Notes: generated by a model not told the origin, from the letters alone. Numbered from the stretch's first letter, positions 10,731 to 23,565 are shown. The stretch: DNA of 64,000 nucleotides from Pardosa pseudoannulata (GCA_032207245.1 CM063500.1:83419757-83483756), one strand, 5' to 3'. Made by a program: numbers and translations.

Positions 10731-12720
10731 TATTAATAACAGTTGGTAAAAAGAAAATTACTTCTTAACGAAGGGAAATTAAATGTAAGGAATAAAATCT
10801 AGGACAAAAATTTCTTTTATAAGTAGCATAGCTATTGCATGTAGTTATGCTTTAAAATCAGCTCTCCATACGAAGAATGCCAGCAATTATTTAAAGGACA
10901 CTCTCTTGAAATCCTTATAAAAAATCACTAAAATAAATAAATAACTATTTTTACGTAAAACGAAATGTCTTCTAGAATTAAATCCACAAAATTACCATAC
11001 ACTCTTACTTTGCTTATAAAACCTTTTGAAAAATTTTTAAAAATTCAAAAGTTATTATGAGACACTGCTTCTTTCTGAAATTGGAAATTATTTCATTAGT
11101 GGAATTTAGCCCTCGTGTAGCAATAGAAAAAAAATGAATGTAGCACTCCAAAAGAAAACTAAATCAAAATCATTACTGTAAAAGAGATTACAACTAAACA
11201 AAAGTAAAATTAAATTTATGGCGTATAAACTGCAAAATTTCCTTTTCAAAGTGACATGGCTATTATATGTAGTTATAGCTTGTATAAATCAGTTTTTCCG
11301 ATGCAGAACTAAAGAAAAGGCGAAAAACAGAGCTCTACTTTACCTTAAAAAACTTACAATGAAATAAATAATATTAAAACATGTAAGTAATTAGTTAGTT
11401 CTAGTTAAAACATGGTTCTCATATACAAAATTTTGTTACAAAACCATGAAAGAAAAAAATTACAACAGAACTGTGTTTCTGGGTTATAGGCAAATTGAAA
11501 TTTTTCATTAGTGTAAAAGAGATTATATCTAAGTTTAGAGATAATTTATTATATATAAGCAGTAGTACAAATCTATATTTTCAAAGTTATTTGTCTTTGG
11601 TATTTAACTAGAGTTCTCTGAAATCAAGTAAACATATAAACTCCAACAAGTGGCTGAAAGCAGTGCTTCTATTTTACATACAAAAAATAAAAATAAAATA
11701 AAAGAAGGAAAATTAATAAGTTATTATGAGGCAGTGCTTCAGCACGGTTCTGACATACAAAATTTTGTTTAGACTTGAATCTCAAGAAATGATGAAATGT
11801 TTTATGTTGCTTACAAAACGATGAAAGAAAAAAAATTAGAACAGAACTATGTTTCTGGGTTATAGGCAAATTGAATTTTTTCATTAGTGTAAAAAAGATC
11901 GAATTTAAGTTAAGAGATAATTAATTTATTGTATATAAGCAGTAGTGCAAACCTATATTTTTAAAGTTATTTGTCTTCGGTATTTAGCTTTAGCTTGCTG
12001 AAATCAAGTAAACACATAAACTACAACAAGTTGCTTAAAGCAGTGTTTCTATTTTACTTACAAAAAATAAAAAGAAAAGAAGAAGAAAAAAGAAAATTAA
12101 AAACTGATTCTCATGTGAAACGAGATTTCCTTCAGAAATGAACCTCCAGTGTTTCTGGCTGTAAGATAAATTAAAATTTTTCATTAGTGTAAAAGAGATC
12201 GAATTTAAGTTAAGAGATAATTAATGTATGGCATATTAGCAGTAAGTGAAAGCTACATATTCAAAGTTATTTGTCTTTGGTATTTAGCTATAGTTTGCTG
12301 AAATCAAGTAAACATATAAACTTTAACAAGGCTCTTAAAGAAGTGCTTCGATTTTCTTTACGAAAAAGAAATGAAAAAAAGAAAATTAAAACTATTTCTC
12401 ATGCGAAACGAGATTTTCTTCAGAAATGAACCTCTAGTGTTTCTGGCTGTAAGATAAATTGATATTTTTCATTAGTGTAAAAGAGATCGAATTTAAGTTA
12501 AGAGATAATTAATTCACGGCATATTAGCACTAATGAAAAGCTACATTTTCAAAGTTATTTGTCTTTGGTATTTAGCTATAGTTTACTGAAATCAAGTAAA
12601 CATATAAAATCCAACAAGTGGCTTAAGGCAGTGCTTCTATTTTTCTTAGAAAAAATAAAAGAAAAAAAAAAGAAAATTAAAACTAATTCTCATGTGAAAC
12701 GAGATTTCATTCAGAAATGA
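10731..12720. repeat. Satellite B, ~290-380 bp units
   Basis: The anchor TTTTTCATTAGTGTAAAA recurs at about 11501, 11877, 12177 and 12465. Between anchors the order of motifs is constant (GAGATAATTAAT, AAAGTTATTTGTCTTTGGTA, GAAATCAAGTAAACATATAA, then an A-rich run). Spacing falls from 377 to 299 to 289 bp, largely because of the A-rich run. Older, more diverged units can be traced back to about 10730. No coding content. Confidence 0.85.
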
Positions 12721-13086
12721 ACCTCAAAAATTTCCCGTCGTTCCACGAAACTCGATATTTTCCATCCGACTTTGAAAATGAGAAAACTTTCGGCCGGGAA
12801 AGAACTTTCACCAGAAATCGTTAATGAGGCTTGAGGACAGGAAAAGGCGGCCGCCCCACTCTTTCCTTTTTAATCTCTCTGGGGGCCCCTCGCGCCGCCC
12901 CGCTGCCCCGGTCAGTCGCCAACGAATGACAGCGTTCACACGTCGATGCGCCGCAGCTATGATTCTACGCGGCTATCCTGCGGACAGGGTTTTTGTTTCT
13001 TTATTCTGCTGAGGTTTGAGGCTGGAGAAGAGCAATGCCCTACGGAAGTGGTCACATATCTGACCTGGAAAACTCTGCTTTAATTT
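12721..13086. other. GC-rich island 3 with a NotI-like block
   Basis: A sharply bounded island between two satellites. It contains GGCGGCCGCC near 12846 and a C/G-rich run at about 12880-12920, in strong contrast to the AT-rich arrays on both sides. No convincing coding frame: the 62-codon plus-strand frame at 12824-13012 has no recognisable domain. A 30 bp piece of it is copied into the adjacent satellite at 13687. Confidence 0.5.
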
Positions 13087-14215
13087 TCTACAAATATGCC
13101 CATAGAAATATGTTTTTTAAAGTTTTTATTGTTGACAAATATGAAGGATAAATGCAAAAACCATTTTTTTCACAAAGCATACTTTTAGACCATTTATTTT
13201 GGAGGTACGATGATGGTAACTAGTTTACAGAAGTCACCGGTTGTATTTTCTACAAATATGCCCATAGAAATATGTTTTTTAAAGTTTTGATTTTTATTGT
13301 TGACAAATATGAAGGATAAATGCAAAACCTTTTTTTAATTCTGGCATATTTTTAGACCATTTATTTTAGAGGTATGATGATGGTAACTAGTTTACAGAAG
13401 TCAACGGTTGTATTTTCTACTAACATGCCCATAGAATATTTTTTTTAAGTTTTGATTTTTATTGTTGACAAATATGAAAAATAATGTTGAGTAATATTGT
13501 TGATAAATGCAAAACCTTTTTTCACGTGGCATATTTTTAGACCATTTATTTTGGAGGTACAAATGATGGTAACTTGTTTACAGAAGTCACCGATTGTATT
13601 TTCTACAAATATGCCCATAGATATATGTTTCTTAAAGTTTTGATTTTTATTGTTGACCAATAGGAAGGATAAATTCGAATAAATGCGACAGGAAAAGGTG
13701 GCCGCCCCACTCTTTCAATTTTTTTCACATGGCATATTTTTAGATCATTTATTTTGGAGGTACGATGATGCTAAATATTTTACAGAAGTCACCGGTTGTA
13801 TATTCTACAAATATGCCCATATAAATATTTTTTAAAGTTTTTATTTTTATTGTTGCAAATATAGAGGATAAATGCAAAACCTCTTTTTTCACCCGGTATA
13901 TTTTTAAACCATTTATTTTGGAGGTACCATGATGGTAACTAGTTTACAGAAGTCACCGGTTGTATTCTCTAGAAATATGTAAATAGAAATATGATTTTTA
14001 AATTTTTGATTTTTATTGTTAACAAATATGAAGGATAAATGCAAAACCTCTTTTTACATCAGGCATATTTTTAGACCATTTATTTTGGAGGTATGATGGT
14101 GGTTACTAGTTTACAGAAGTCATCAGTTGTATTTTCTACAAATATGCTCATACAAATATGTTTTTTAAAGTTTTGATTTTTATTGTTGACAAATATGGAT
14201 GATATATGAAAAATT
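13087..14215. repeat. Satellite C, ~165 bp units, seven copies
   Basis: Units begin with TCTACAAATATGCCCATA and contain GATTTTTATTGTTGACAAAT, CCATTTATTTTGGAGGTA and TAGTTTACAGAAGTCACCGG. Starts are near 13087, 13249, 13414, 13600, 13802, 13965 and 14133, giving spacings of 162-168 bp for most units. Two longer units (about 186 and 202 bp) carry extra sequence, one of them the copied GC-rich fragment. No coding content. Confidence 0.9.
13687..13716. repeat. 30 bp fragment of island 3 inside satellite C
   Basis: This 30 bp stretch differs by one base from 12836-12865 in the neighbouring GC-rich island; both begin GACAGGAAAAGG and run through a GGCCGCCCCAC core. It is the only GC-rich sequence in the satellite and sits in a unit of abnormal length. 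It is best explained as a templated filler copied about 850 bp downstream. Confidence 0.88.
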
Positions 14216-17200
14216 GTGATAAAGTTCTAAATTTTATTTTTGTACTTTTCAATTTTTAAATCCCACAGATTTTAATTTTCGGAAAACTATTCTCTTGATT
14301 TAAATAGCATACTTGAGTATCCTTAGCATAGCGTATGTCTGAACAACTAAAAAGTCGAAAATAATAAAAACTGATATTCAAAACATTGATAAACGCTCTT
14401 TTATGCTTACGCTCTATAAGAGTGTCTGCAAATTGTTATAGGGTGTTACAGTGTTGAACTCTAAAGTAATTACTCTTATAATGTATTTTTGACCACTGTA
14501 CTTTAATAATTCTTTTGATTTATCCTCATCTTTAATTTCTTCATATAAAACAATTTATCGGTCTGAATGCAGCTACTCTGCATTACGATTAAGTTCTAAG
14601 TACTATTTTGATGCTTTCAGGTTTGAGTCCGCAGATTTGAATTCTCAATAAACCATTCTCTTGATTTTAATCTCATACTTAAGTAGAAACAGTATAGTAC
14701 CCTACTGAGCAACCAAAAAGTCGAAGGTAATGAAAAGTGTAATCCGAAACATTGATAAACGACTTATTACGCATACTTTCTTAATGCATCTTTAACCACT
14801 GTATTTTAATAGTTCTCTTGATTTACATTTACTTTTAATTTCTTAACAGAAAACAAAATATATCTCTCTATCACAGCCTCATTACATTATGATTAAGTTC
14901 TAACTAATATTTTGATGCCTTCAGATTTTTGAGCCCACATATTTGAATCTCAATAAACCATTCTCTTGATTTTAATCGCATGCTTAAGTAGCAACAGTAT
15001 ATTATGCTACTGAGCAACTAAGAAGTCGAAAATAATGCAAACTGCAACCCAAAACATTGGTAAACGCTCTTTTAAAGCGTATATCCTTCAAGAGTGTCTA
15101 TAAGTTGTTCTAGAGTGTTACGGTGTTGAACTCTCAAACAATTACTGTGTAAAAGAAAACCACATCTTTAGCATTGTATTTTAATAATGCTCTTAATTTA
15201 TCCTCATCTTAAATTTCTTAACAGAAAACAAGAATTTACCTCTTTATCACAGCCTCACTACATTATGATTAAGTTCCAAATTAGATAGTGAATCCTCCAG
15301 GCTTTTGAGCTCGCAGATTCGAATTCTCAATAAACCATTCTCTTGATTTTAATCCCATACTTAAGTAGCAACAGTATAGTATACTACTGAGCAACTAAAA
15401 AGTCGAAAATAATGAAAACTGTAATCCAAAACATTGATAAGCGCTCTTTTATGCTTGTACTCTTCAAGATTGTCTATAAGTTGTTCTAGAGTGTCATGGT
15501 GGAAACTCTCGAAAAATTACTCTCTTAATGTATCTTTAACCACTGTATTTTAATAATTCTTTTGATTTAACCTCATCTTTAATTTCTAAATAGAAACTAG
15601 AATTTATCACTCTAAATGCAACCTGACTACATTATGATTAAATTCTAAGTGCTATTTTGAGTCCTCAGATATGAATTAAGAATAAGCCATTCTCTTGATT
15701 TTAATCACATACTTAAGTAGCAATAGTATAGTACACTATTGACCAACTGAAAAGTCGAAAATAATGAAAATTGTAATCCGAAACATTGATAAACGTTCTT
15801 TTGTGCTTGCACTCTACAAGAGTGTTTATAAGTTTTTCTAGGGCGTTACGGTGTTAAAATCTAGAAAATTACTCTCTTAATATATCTTTAACCATTGTAT
15901 TTTAATAATTCGCTTGATTTATCCTCACCTTTAATTTCTTAACAGAAAGCAAGAATTTATCGCTTTAAATGCATCCTCACTACATTATGATTAAGTTCTA
16001 AATAATATTTTGATGCAATCGCATGCTTAAGTAGCAATAGTATAGTATACTACTGACCAACTAAAAAGTCTATACTAATGAAAACTGAAATCTGAAACAC
16101 TAATAAATGCTTTTTTATGCCTGCACTCTAGCAAGAGTGTCTATAAGTTATTCTAGAGTGTTAAGGTGCTGAACTCTAGAAAAATTATTCTCTTAATGTA
16201 TCTTTAACCATTGCATTTTAATAATCCTTTTGATTTATTCTCATCTTTAATTTCTTAACAGAAAAAGAGAATTTATCGGTCTATATAGCCTCCCTACATT
16301 ATGATTAAGTTCTAAATAATATTGTGATATCTCCAGGTTTTTGAGCCCGCAGATTTGAATTCTCAATAAACCATTCTCTTGATTATAATCACATACTTAA
16401 GTAGCAACACTATAGTATACTACTGAGCAACTAAAAAGTCGAAAATAATGAAAACTGTTGCTTCCATTTTTTTTGAGCCCACTGATTTGAATTTTCAATA
16501 AACCATTGTCTTAATTTTAATCACATACTTAAATAGCAACAGTATAGTATACTACTAAGCAACTAAAAAGTCGAAAATAATGAAAACTATAATCCGAAAT
16601 ATTGATAAACTCTCTTTTATGAGTAAATTCTACATGAGTATCTATAGGTTGTTCTAGAGTGTTATTATGTTGAACTCTCAAAAAATTACTGTCTTAATGT
16701 AGCTTTAGCCACTGTATTTTAATAATTATCTTGATTTATCTTCACCTTTAATTTCGTAACAGAAAACATGAATTTATCTGTCTAAATGCAGCTACACTAC
16801 ATTATGATTAAGTTCTAAATAGTATTTTGATACTTCCAGGTTTTGAGTCCGCAGATTTGAGCTCTCAATAATCCATTGTCTTAATTTTAATCACATGTTT
16901 AAGTAGCAACAGTATAGTATACATTTCAGCAACTAAAAAGTTGAAAATAATAAAAACTGCAGTTTAAAACGTTGATAAACGCTCTTTTATGCTTGCGCTC
17001 TACAAGAGTGTCTATAAGTTGTTCTAGAGTGTTACGATGATAACTGTCAAATTACTTTCTTAATGTATCTTTAGCACTGTATTTTAATAATTATCTTGAT
17101 TTATCCTTACCTTTAATTTCTTAACATAAAACAAGAATTTATCATTTTATATAGCCTCTTTAGATTATGAATAAGTTCTAAATTATATTGTGATGCCTCC

Positions 17201-20132
17201 AGGTTTTTGAGCTCAACAGATTTGAATTATCAATTAACCATTTTCTTGATTTTAATCACATACTTAAGTAGCAACAGTATTGTATAATACTGAGCAACTA
17301 AAAAGTCGAAAATAGTGAAAACTGTAATCCGAAACATTGTAAACGTTATTTTGTGCTTGTGCTTTACAAGAGTGCTTATAAGTTGTTTTAGAGTGTTACG
17401 GTGTTGAACTCTAAAAATATTTTTGGCTTAATGTAGCTTTAGCCACTGTATTTTAATAATTATCTTCATTTATCTTCATCTTAAATATCTTAATAAAAAG
17501 CAAGAATTTATGTGTCTAAATGCAGCCAGACTACATTATGATTAAGTTCTAAGTAGTATCTTGATGCCTTCAGCTTTTTGAACCCGCAGATTTGAATTCT
17601 CAATAAACCGTTCTCTTGATTTTAATAGCATACTTAACTAGCAACAGTATAATATGCTACTGAGCAACTAAAATGTCAAAAATAATGAAAATTGTTCCTT
17701 CCAGGTTTTTGAGCCCGCAGATTTGAATTCTCAATAAACCATTCTCTTGATTTTAATCACATACTTAAATAGCAACACTATAGTATACTACTGAGCAACT
17801 AAGAAGTCGAAAATAATGAAAACTTTAATCCGAAAAATTGATAAACACTCTTTTGTTCTTGCACTCTCTAAGAGTGTCTGTAAATTGTTCCAGAATGTTA
17901 CAGAGTTGAACTCTCAAAAATTTACTGTCTCAATGTATCTTTAACCATTATATTTTAATAATTCTCTTGATTTATCCTCATCTCTAATTTCTTGACAGAA
18001 AACAAGAATTTATCTGTCTAAATGCAGCCACACAAAATTATGATTAAGTTCTAAATAGTATTTTGATGTCTTCAACCTTTTTTAGTTCACAGATTTGAAT
18101 TCTCAATAAACCCTTCTCTTGATTTTAATCGCATACTTAAGTAGCAACAGTATAGTATACTACTGAGCAACCCAAAAGTCGAAAATAGTGAAAAGTGTAA
18201 TCCAAAACATTGATAAACGCTCTTTTATGAATGCATTCTACAAGAGTATCTATAAGTTGTTCTAGAGTTACGGTGTTGAACTCTAAAAAAATTACTCTCT
18301 TAATGTATCTTAAACAACTGTATTTTAATAATTCTTTTGATTTACCCTCATCTTCAATTTCTTAACAGAAAACAAAAATTTATCGCTCTATCACAGCCTC
18401 ACTACAATATGATTAAGTTCTAAATAATATCTTGATTCCTTCAGCTTTTTGAGCCGGCAGATTTGAATTCCCAATAAACCATTCTCTTGATTTTAATCAC
18501 ATACTTAAGTAGCAACAGTATAGTATACTACTGAGCAACTAAAATGTCGATAATAATGAAAACTGGAACCCAAAACATTGATAAAAGCTCTTTTAAACCT
18601 ACATTCTACAAGAGTGTCTAAAAGTTGTTCTAGAGTTCTACGGTGTTGAACTCTCAAGTATTTACTGTCTTAAAGAAAAAATAGATCTTTAGCACTGTAT
18701 TTTAATAATTCTTTTGATTTATCCTCATCTTTAATTTTTTAACAGAAAACAAGAATTTATCTAAATGCAGCCACATTACATCATGATTAAGTTCTAAATA
18801 GTATCTTGATGCCTTCAGCTTTCTGAGCCCGCAGATTTGAATTCTGAATAATCCATTCTCTTGATTTTAATCACATGTTTAAGCAGAAACAGTATAGTAT
18901 ACATTTCAGCAACTAAAAAGTTGAAAATAATAAAAACTGCAGTTTAAAACGTTGATAAACGCTCTTTTATGCTTGCACTCTACAAGAGTATTTATAAGTT
19001 GTTCTAGAGTGTTACGATGATAACTCTCAAAAAATTACTTCCTTAATGTATTTTTAGCACTGTATTTTAATAAATATCTTGATTTATCTTCATCTTTATT
19101 TCCTTAACATAAAACAAGAATTTATCATTTTATATAGCCTGTTTACATTTTGCTTAAGTTCTAAATAATATTGTGATGTCTCCAGGTTTTTGTGCCCACA
19201 GATTTGAATTCTCAATAAACCATTCTCTTGATTTTAATCACATACTTAAGTAGCAACAGTATAGTATAATACTGAGCAACTAAAAAGTCGAAAATAATGA
19301 AAACTGTAATCCGAAACATTGATAAACGCTCATTTAGTCTTTCACTCTACAAGAGTGTCTATAAGTTGTTCTAGAGTGTTACTTTGATGAACTCTCGAAA
19401 AATTATTCTCTTAATGTATCTTTAATCACTGCATTTTAATAATTATTTTGATTTATCCTCATCTGTAATTTCTTAACATAAAACAAGAATTTATTACTCT
19501 TAATGCAGCATCACTACATTATGATTAATTTATAAGTGATATTTTGATGCTTTCAGTTTTTGAGTCCTCAGATATGAATTCTCAATAAACCATTCTTTTG
19601 ATTTTAATCTCATACTTAAGTAGCAACAGTATAGTAGACTACTGAGCAACTAAACAGTCGAAAATAATGAAAAATGCAACCCAAAATATTGGTAAACGCT
19701 CTTTTAAAGCGTACATTCTACAAGAGTGTCTATAAATTGTTCTAATGTTTTACGGTGTTAAACCCTCGAAAAATTATTTTCTTATTGTATCTGTAACCAC
19801 TGCATTTTAATAATTCTTTTGATTTATCTACATCTTTAATTTCTTAATAGAAAACAAGAATTTATCACTTTAAATGCAGTTCCAATACATTATGCTTAAG
19901 TTCTAAATAATATTTTGATGCTTCCAGGTTTTTGAGCCCACATATTTGAATTCTCAATAAACCATTCTCTTGATTTTAATCACATACTTAAGTAGCAACA
20001 GTATAGTATACTACTGAGCAACTAAAAAGTCGAAAATAATGAAAACTGTAATCCGAAACATTGATAAACGCTCTTTTGTGCTTGCACTCTCTAAGAGTGT
20101 CTGTAAGCTGTTCCAGGGGGTTATGGTGTTGT
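14216..20132. repeat. Satellite D, ~365 bp units, about 17 copies
   Basis: The conserved landmarks of each unit are GCAGATTTGAATTCTCAATA, TTAAGTAGCAACAGTATAGT, CTACTGAGCAACTAAAAAGT, GAAACATTGATAAACGCTC, an ACAAGAGTGTCTATAAGTTG block, and ATTATGATTAAGTTCTAAAT. The first landmark recurs near 14625, 14930, 15310, 15650, 16345, 16470, 16845, 17205, 17575, 17710, 18085, 18450, 18825, 19190, 19555 and 19935. Short units at 16345-16470 and 17575-17710 are internal deletions of the same kind (about 125-135 bp). The array stops abruptly at about 20132 in mid-unit. No coding content. Confidence 0.93.
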
Positions 20133-20700
20133 GCATGCCACGGATATATCGTTTCGCTAAGTTCTATTCCCGAAGGGGGGTTGCAGGGGATTATACTTTG
20201 CCTTATCAGAATGCAGAATCCGTAATAGAGATTTTGCGGCCTGACTAGGAAAGCGATATCGGTTCAAGAGGACCGAATGAAAAGGGGGAACGGGGGTTTT
20301 GGCGTTTTCGCACATGTTCGGTACCCACAAGAGGACGAAATACTAGAAAGTGGCAATCCATTCCCATGCAATATCTCTCAGTGGGGCTTAATCCATATGC
20401 CCTAGAGACACGGAGTGAGAAATGATTTGGATGCACTGATTGCAAAAGCAATACTATGCTTTGATGAACGAATGAGAGTGCACTTATGAGAGCAAGTTGC
20501 ACGTATGTAACGAAAGCAAGTGGAAACAATGTTGGCTTGCAAGTTGAGGGTTATTTAGCCCTTCACTGTTGGCAATATCGACAGGCAAAGATTGAAATTC
20601 TAGTTATATACCTTGTTTTCGCCTACCAATTTCATCGTGTTTTTCATTTGGAAATCTTTAAACCTTTGACAGTTTAATTTTTTTCCAGAATTCCGTCAAA
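20133..20700. other. Unique island 4 after abrupt satellite end
   Basis: The sequence changes within one base from satellite D to balanced, non-repetitive DNA. There are open frames on both strands (plus 20039-20248, minus 20245-20529). The former ends with a stretch reading RIYRFAKFYSRRGVAGDYT, which looks more protein-like than most chance frames, but I recognise no domain. It could be an unclassified element or a piece of host DNA. Confidence 0.35.
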
Positions 20701-20786
20701 AAATGTCACATTTTTTATTGCATTTTTTTGTTCATTTTACATTTTTAAACAAAGATATGTTATTAAAATTAACATTTCTAATATTT

Positions 20787-21095
20787 TTAATCATTTATTA
20801 CAACTTTTTTTCTTTCTATGAAAGCATCATAGAACTGAAGTTTACCTTTAGTCTCATCGATATCCAAGTTAATTTTTGGAATTCCAGTGAAAGCAAATCT
20901 AGGAGGCGGATCCGAAGGATTATCACAATTAATTTCAAATAATTGTTTTGTTTGACTGATTCCATCTGTACTACTATCAGAGTCACTACTATCCAGGTCA
21001 TCTAGTAAACTTTCGCTACTATCATTTACAGATAATTCAGTTTCTGATTCCAAGTCACAGTTCGAATCACAAGAAATTAGCTCCATACTCTCCAT
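20787..21095 (-). pseudogene. piggyBac transposase N-terminal fragment
   Basis: The 102-codon minus-strand frame opens with an acidic, serine-rich segment (residues about 5-45, many D, E and S), as is usual at the N terminus of piggyBac-type transposases. It then enters PPPRFAFTGIPKINLDID (about residues 63-80), which matches the start of the conserved DDE_Tnp_1_7 (PiggyBac transposase) domain, typically P-x-F-x-F-x-G-x-P-G-I. It stops about 20 residues later, so the catalytic core is missing. The methionine used is the first in frame and lies about 350 bp inside the terminal repeat. Confidence 0.75.
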
Positions 21096-21443
21096 TATCC
21101 ATTATTTAAAAGTAAAAATATATTATTCAACTCTTACATCAATAAAATTATCAGGCGGTTAGTAAAATATAACCAGAAAGCTATACACTGAAAGATAATA
21201 ATTCGTCTTCTGATACAAAACATGCGAAAAAACTCGCGCTTTTGAACCAATCAAAGTAGAAAATGCAATAAACTTCAAACTATCATTTACATCTATACGA
21301 ATAATTTGTTACTAAAATTGAAAAAAATGTGGCCAAAACATTGCAAGCGAAATAGAAATCAGATTACCCGTACGCTGTACGGGCAAATCAGCAAAGGCCC
21401 GAAAGATGTGCCCGTACGGCGTACGGGCAAAACAGGGAAGGAG
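20787..21443 (-). mobile_element. piggyBac-like element, 5' part
   Basis: The right boundary is a TTAA at 21444-21447, preceded by an end reading (reverse strand) CTCCTTCCCTGTTTTG and then two copies of a subterminal palindrome built on CCCGTACG...CGTACGGG (about 21367-21383 and 21409-21427). About 270 bp of AT-rich leader separates this from a minus-strand frame encoding the N-terminal part of a piggyBac transposase. I could not find a matching left end and TTAA, so the element appears truncated on the 3' side; the left limit given is the end of the recognisable frame. Confidence 0.75.
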
Positions 21444-21447
21444 TTAA

Positions 21448-21804
21448 GGTAACAGTTAACTTTTAGCTGACTGAAAAGCTGTTGAAAATTTGATATTTAA
21501 TTACATTGAATTATGACTAAGAATGAGCTATAAATAAAGGAGCTAAGAATAAACTATAATGTGATTTCGGAAAAATTGAAACATTTGTAGATTGAATGCT
21601 TAAAAGTGTATTATGGGCTGAAACAAATATATATTTTCAGAATTAATATTTCTTTTCTTTTATATTTGACATGATTGCTTATAGATTCTAAGGTCTGAAT
21701 GCTCCTGATAAGTAAAAATGGCTGTTATTAGTATAAAGGAAAGGCACATTGGATGTTTTACATGCAACTAACTTTCAAACACTTAATAGATCCAAAAGTC
21801 ATTA
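21448..21804. other. AT-rich stretch, nothing recognised
   Basis: No repeats or coding evidence between the piggyBac-like end and the hAT-like MITE. Confidence 0.45.
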
Positions 21805-21812
21805 ATATTTTA

Positions 21813-22261
21813 CAGAGGCATACGCAAGGTGAGGTTTAGGGGTTTAAACATCCCCTTTAAGCTCAAACAAAATGGTAAAAATAAAAATTTTAGTAGAAAT
21901 TATGCGGACTATTTGTTTGAATCATTTTTTAATGTTTTGTATTTTGTTTTGTTGTTTATCCTCGAACTCAATGTGTTACATTTTGTACTGTTATGTTTTA
22001 TGCTCCGTGTGCTATATTTTATTTTTGTAGCATAATTTAGTTGCATTTTTGTGGCAACACTTTTTGTTGTTTAGTTTAAGAAGGAGAACTATTTGGGAGT
22101 GATGGCCGCACGTTGCTGCTGGCATTATGATTATTAAAATAAGTTTAAAGACAAATGTTATTGTCTACGTTTTTTGTTTGTGTTATTGGTCCGCGTCGAC
22201 ACTATTATTTTTTTAGAATTATGAACCCCATCCCCTTGAAAAAATTCTGCGTACACCACTG
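21813..22261. mobile_element. hAT-type MITE with perfect 8 bp duplication
   Basis: The 449 bp element starts CAGAGGCATACGCA and ends TGCGTACACCACTG, which are imperfect inverted repeats of the CAG...CTG type used by hAT transposons. It is flanked by an exact 8 bp direct repeat ATATTTTA (21805-21812 and 22262-22269), the duplication size of hAT elements. C/G-rich patches just inside each end (GGTTTAGGGG and CCCCATCCCC) extend the symmetry. A 68-codon plus-strand frame (21829-22035) lies inside but is hydrophobic low-complexity and not a transposase. Confidence 0.9.
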
Positions 22262-22269
22262 ATATTTTA

Positions 22270-22640
22270 TTTTACAATGTTAACTATGTTTACTTAAATT
22301 TATTTTAAATGACAATTTTTCAAGAAAATTAATTGAAAACAATAGATGTTATTTTTGAGAATCCTCATTCAACTAATTTTTTTAGAGGTAATGCACATAG
22401 TCATAGAATGATTAAAATCTTCTGTTTAACGGGGCATGGGAGTTGTGTTATAGGAAGATATTCACGAATAATTTCTTTTAAAATCACAAATTAATTGTTG
22501 AAATCTGGTGGAAAATATGTACGTGATTTAGTTTCTTTGTTATTGTTTGTATAAATCAATTTATCTAATTTTATCAATGGTAGAGTTCTTTTGCATGCAA
22601 AATATGTTATTCTCACTGCATGTGCTGAATTTAAATATAC
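22270..22640. other. AT-rich stretch, nothing recognised
   Basis: Sequence between the hAT-like MITE and the solo LTR, without repeats or coding evidence. Confidence 0.45.
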
Positions 22641-23030
22641 TGTAACGATCCGTTACATGACCCTAAAGAACGAGGTGCCCGAAGGTGACCTTTCGCCGTG
22701 AATACTTACGATTAGCGGCAAATAGAACCAGGTGGTCTAAGTAACTTAATTGAAAACTGTTCGTTTTCCGGCGCCGGATCGTCTAGGCTTTGTAAGTCTG
22801 TTGCATGGAGCGCCTCTGTGAAAAGATTGTAAATAATTACAGTGCATCTTGTCGCCCATTAGCGGTAGAAAAAAAGGCCATTAAGTTGTTTGGGTCGACT
22901 GATCTGAAGACTGCCTTTCGGCCACATATGGAAACGGAACAGCTGATCCGACTCGGGAGTTGATCGCACGATTACGTCATCCCGGTTCTGGAAGTTTCCT
23001 GAAGAACCGAGCAAAGGGAGCGAGTGCCGC

Positions 23031-23040
23031 TATAAAAGGG
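23031..23040 (+). promoter_or_regulatory. TATA box of the solo LTR
   Basis: TATAAAAGGG lies in the central part of the LTR in a GC-richer context, a canonical TATA element for retrotransposon transcription on the plus strand. Whether it is active is unknown. Confidence 0.7.
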
Positions 23041-23559
23041 ATGACAGTGCTAGAAGAAAGGCTTTTTTTTTCATCTTGAGGCTTCTACCTGATAGAGCCT
23101 TCGTAGCTTCGTATCTCCGCTCCTGTAGTTTGCCTGTTTAGAGACCGCCAGCGTCTCTGTTGCTAGGAAGTCGACCTTCGACTTGGAAATTCCTTTCCCG
23201 TTATTTGCTAATTTTTATTTAACCTCTTACATAGAAGTAGGTAGCCGAGAGTGACTTTGCTTTCGAATTTGGATCGTCTTGCATCCTGAGATTTCCATCA
23301 CGAATCCCAACGTGATACGCACTCTGAACTTTCGAACCTTGCTGTGAAAGCCAACTGTGCTAATCGTCAGTCGGAGGTGATCGTGTCAGCATTTATTCCC
23401 GGCACTAATTAGTGAACAATTCCTGTGATTAGAAGCCCTAGCCGTACTGTTCTGGTATCCCACGCATCCTTATTGTGTGAATATCATCTCTGTACGAGAT
23501 CCCCGAATATTTAACATCCTACTGAATCTGTACATATCTGTACATACTTTATTCGATTG

Positions 23560-23565
23560 AATAAA
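23560..23565 (+). terminator. Polyadenylation signal of the solo LTR
   Basis: AATAAA sits about 530 bp downstream of the TATA box and 76 bp before the LTR end, as expected for the signal ending the R region. Two TGTACATA repeats precede it. Confidence 0.55.
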
